Origin: Acidithiobacillus sulfuriphilus
GTDB lineage: Bacteria > Pseudomonadota > Gammaproteobacteria > Acidithiobacillales > Acidithiobacillaceae
Direction of reading: 5' to 3'
Length of the DNA stretch: 64,000 nucleotides
Assembly: GCF_003721225.1 (NCBI RefSeq)
Contig: NZ_RIZI01000194.1
Location: forward strand, 5,181-69,180
The translations under genes were made by a program, and so were the position numbers. Below, piece after piece: positions 63,455 to 64,000 of this stretch. Position 1 is the first letter of the stretch. Each line of letters starts with the position of its first letter. The notes beneath the pieces were generated by a model, which was not told the DNA's origin, made no database searches, and saw only the letters and a program-made list of their open reading frames with translations.

Positions 63455-64000
63455 GCCAGCCACCCGTCTCCATCCCCGCCGCCGAGCGCCGCCGCCTGCG
63501 TCGCCATCAATTCTTGACGGACCACGGCATCTTTCGGGAACTCTTTTATGCCAACTTTCACCGCATCGCTCCCGGCGTCTTCCGCTCTGCCCAGCCCTCG
63601 CCCCGGCAACTGCGCCGCTGGCACGCGCGCTACGGCATCCGCACCGTACTCAATATCCGCGCTCCGGCCCCCCACGAGCCCCATTACCGCCTTCAGCAAG
63701 AGGTCTGCGACGCCCTGGGCATGATGCACCTCCCCCTGCATGGCTTCGGTTCCCGGGATCTGCCCCGGCGCGCCGAGTTGCTCGCGGCCATTGCCGCCCT
63801 CCGGGACCTGGAAGGCCCCCTGCTCATCCACTGCAAATCCGGGGCGGACCGTGCCGGCTTCCTCAGCGCCCTCTACCTGCACCTTTTCGCCCATGTCCCC
63901 ATCGTCCAGGCCCGCCGGCAATTGCGCCTCTGGCCCTTCGGCCACATCCGCCACGCCAATACCGGCATCCTCGACTGGTTTTTCGAAAGCTACCGGCGGG
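63451..64000 (+). CDS. Dual-specificity/tyrosine phosphatase-like protein, partial
   Basis: The first 183 residues are present; the gene continues beyond the window. LLIHCKSGADRAGF is the HCx5R phosphatase loop with catalytic Cys and Arg, preceded by FRSAQPSPRQL and TVLNIRAP as in cyanobacterial and proteobacterial DSP-like enzymes. The start overlaps the waaC stop. Location in an LPS operon suggests a role in core phosphate handling or in regulating it, but this is inference. Confidence 0.85.
   Translation, partial: MSQPPVSIPAAERRRLRRHQFLTDHGIFRELFYANFHRIAPGVFRSAQPSPRQLRRWHARYGIRTVLNIRAPAPHEPHYRLQQEVCDALGMMHLPLHGFGSRDLPRRAELLAAIAALRDLEGPLLIHCKSGADRAGFLSALYLHLFAHVPIVQARRQLRLWPFGHIRHANTGILDWFFESYRR

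Noticed and set aside
1-64000. tRNA genes, CRISPR arrays, intact insertion sequences, replication origin
   Set aside because: Looked for by eye in all gaps; no cloverleaf, regular repeat-spacer series, transposase or DnaA-box cluster was seen.

Overview
The window is GC-rich chromosomal DNA (mid-60s % GC by eye) from a Gram-negative proteobacterium. It encodes LPS core glycosyltransferases, LpxC, LptE and a meso-DAP-type MurE. Gene orders such as leuS-lptE-holA-proA, mraZ-to-ftsZ and lpxC/dciA/secA are typical of gammaproteobacteria and Acidithiobacillia. The repertoire would suit an Acidithiobacillus-like organism, but that is an inference. Nearly everything is protein-coding. No tRNA, rRNA, CRISPR array or intact insertion sequence was seen.

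Layout. 1-2348: end of a CDF metal transporter, a rhodanese, an Fpg/MutM-like protein lacking its usual catalytic residues, and an exported DUF4168-type protein. 2349-3046: a gene-free stretch with strong hairpins. 3047-9991: a plus-strand run leuS-lptE-holA-proA-birA-coaX. 10076-12306: minus-strand tadB-tadC-DUF192. 12307-12636: an AT-rich divergent control region holding a perfect Pho box. 12637-20439: an accessory island with a LuxR-type regulator, a miniature inverted-repeat element, and two tandem copies of a three-gene unit (TadE-like pseudopilin, LprI-pesticin-type muramidase fusion, cysteine-rich secreted partner), then an LprI-thioredoxin fusion. 20502-25237: Yip1 protein, small membrane protein, YbjQ family, a large GAF-GGDEF-EAL protein, and a small protein behind a Fur-like box.

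25514-42986 is a complete division and cell wall (dcw) cluster on the minus strand: mraZ-rsmH-ftsL-ftsI-murE-murF-mraY-murD-ftsW-murG-murC-murB-ddl-ftsQ-ftsA-ftsZ. It is read from a well-formed promoter with three 10-bp-spaced MraZ boxes. 43268-43609 is rnpB (RNase P RNA). 43720-47911 holds a small conserved-looking ORF, cca, a DUF2905 gene, an acyl-CoA synthetase and sspA. 48102-54929 holds a glycine-zipper lipoprotein, lpxC, dciA, secA, argJ and a Nudix-ThiE fusion. 54958-64000 is an overlapping LPS/glycan operon of glycosyltransferases, a polysaccharide deacetylase, an O-antigen ligase-like protein, WaaC and a tyrosine-phosphatase-like protein cut by the window edge.

The best candidate for something undescribed is the 12.6-20.4 kb island. 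Secreted proteins that share an LprI-like (lysozyme-inhibitor-type) N-terminal module carry different C-termini: a muramidase, an orphan domain or a thioredoxin fold. They are linked to a TadE-like pilin and lie beside tadB/tadC under a probable phosphate-responsive control region. The nearly identical pilin segment in front of strongly diverged downstream genes resembles the cassette exchange seen in polymorphic effector systems. A role in peptidoglycan remodelling for a Tad pilus is equally possible.
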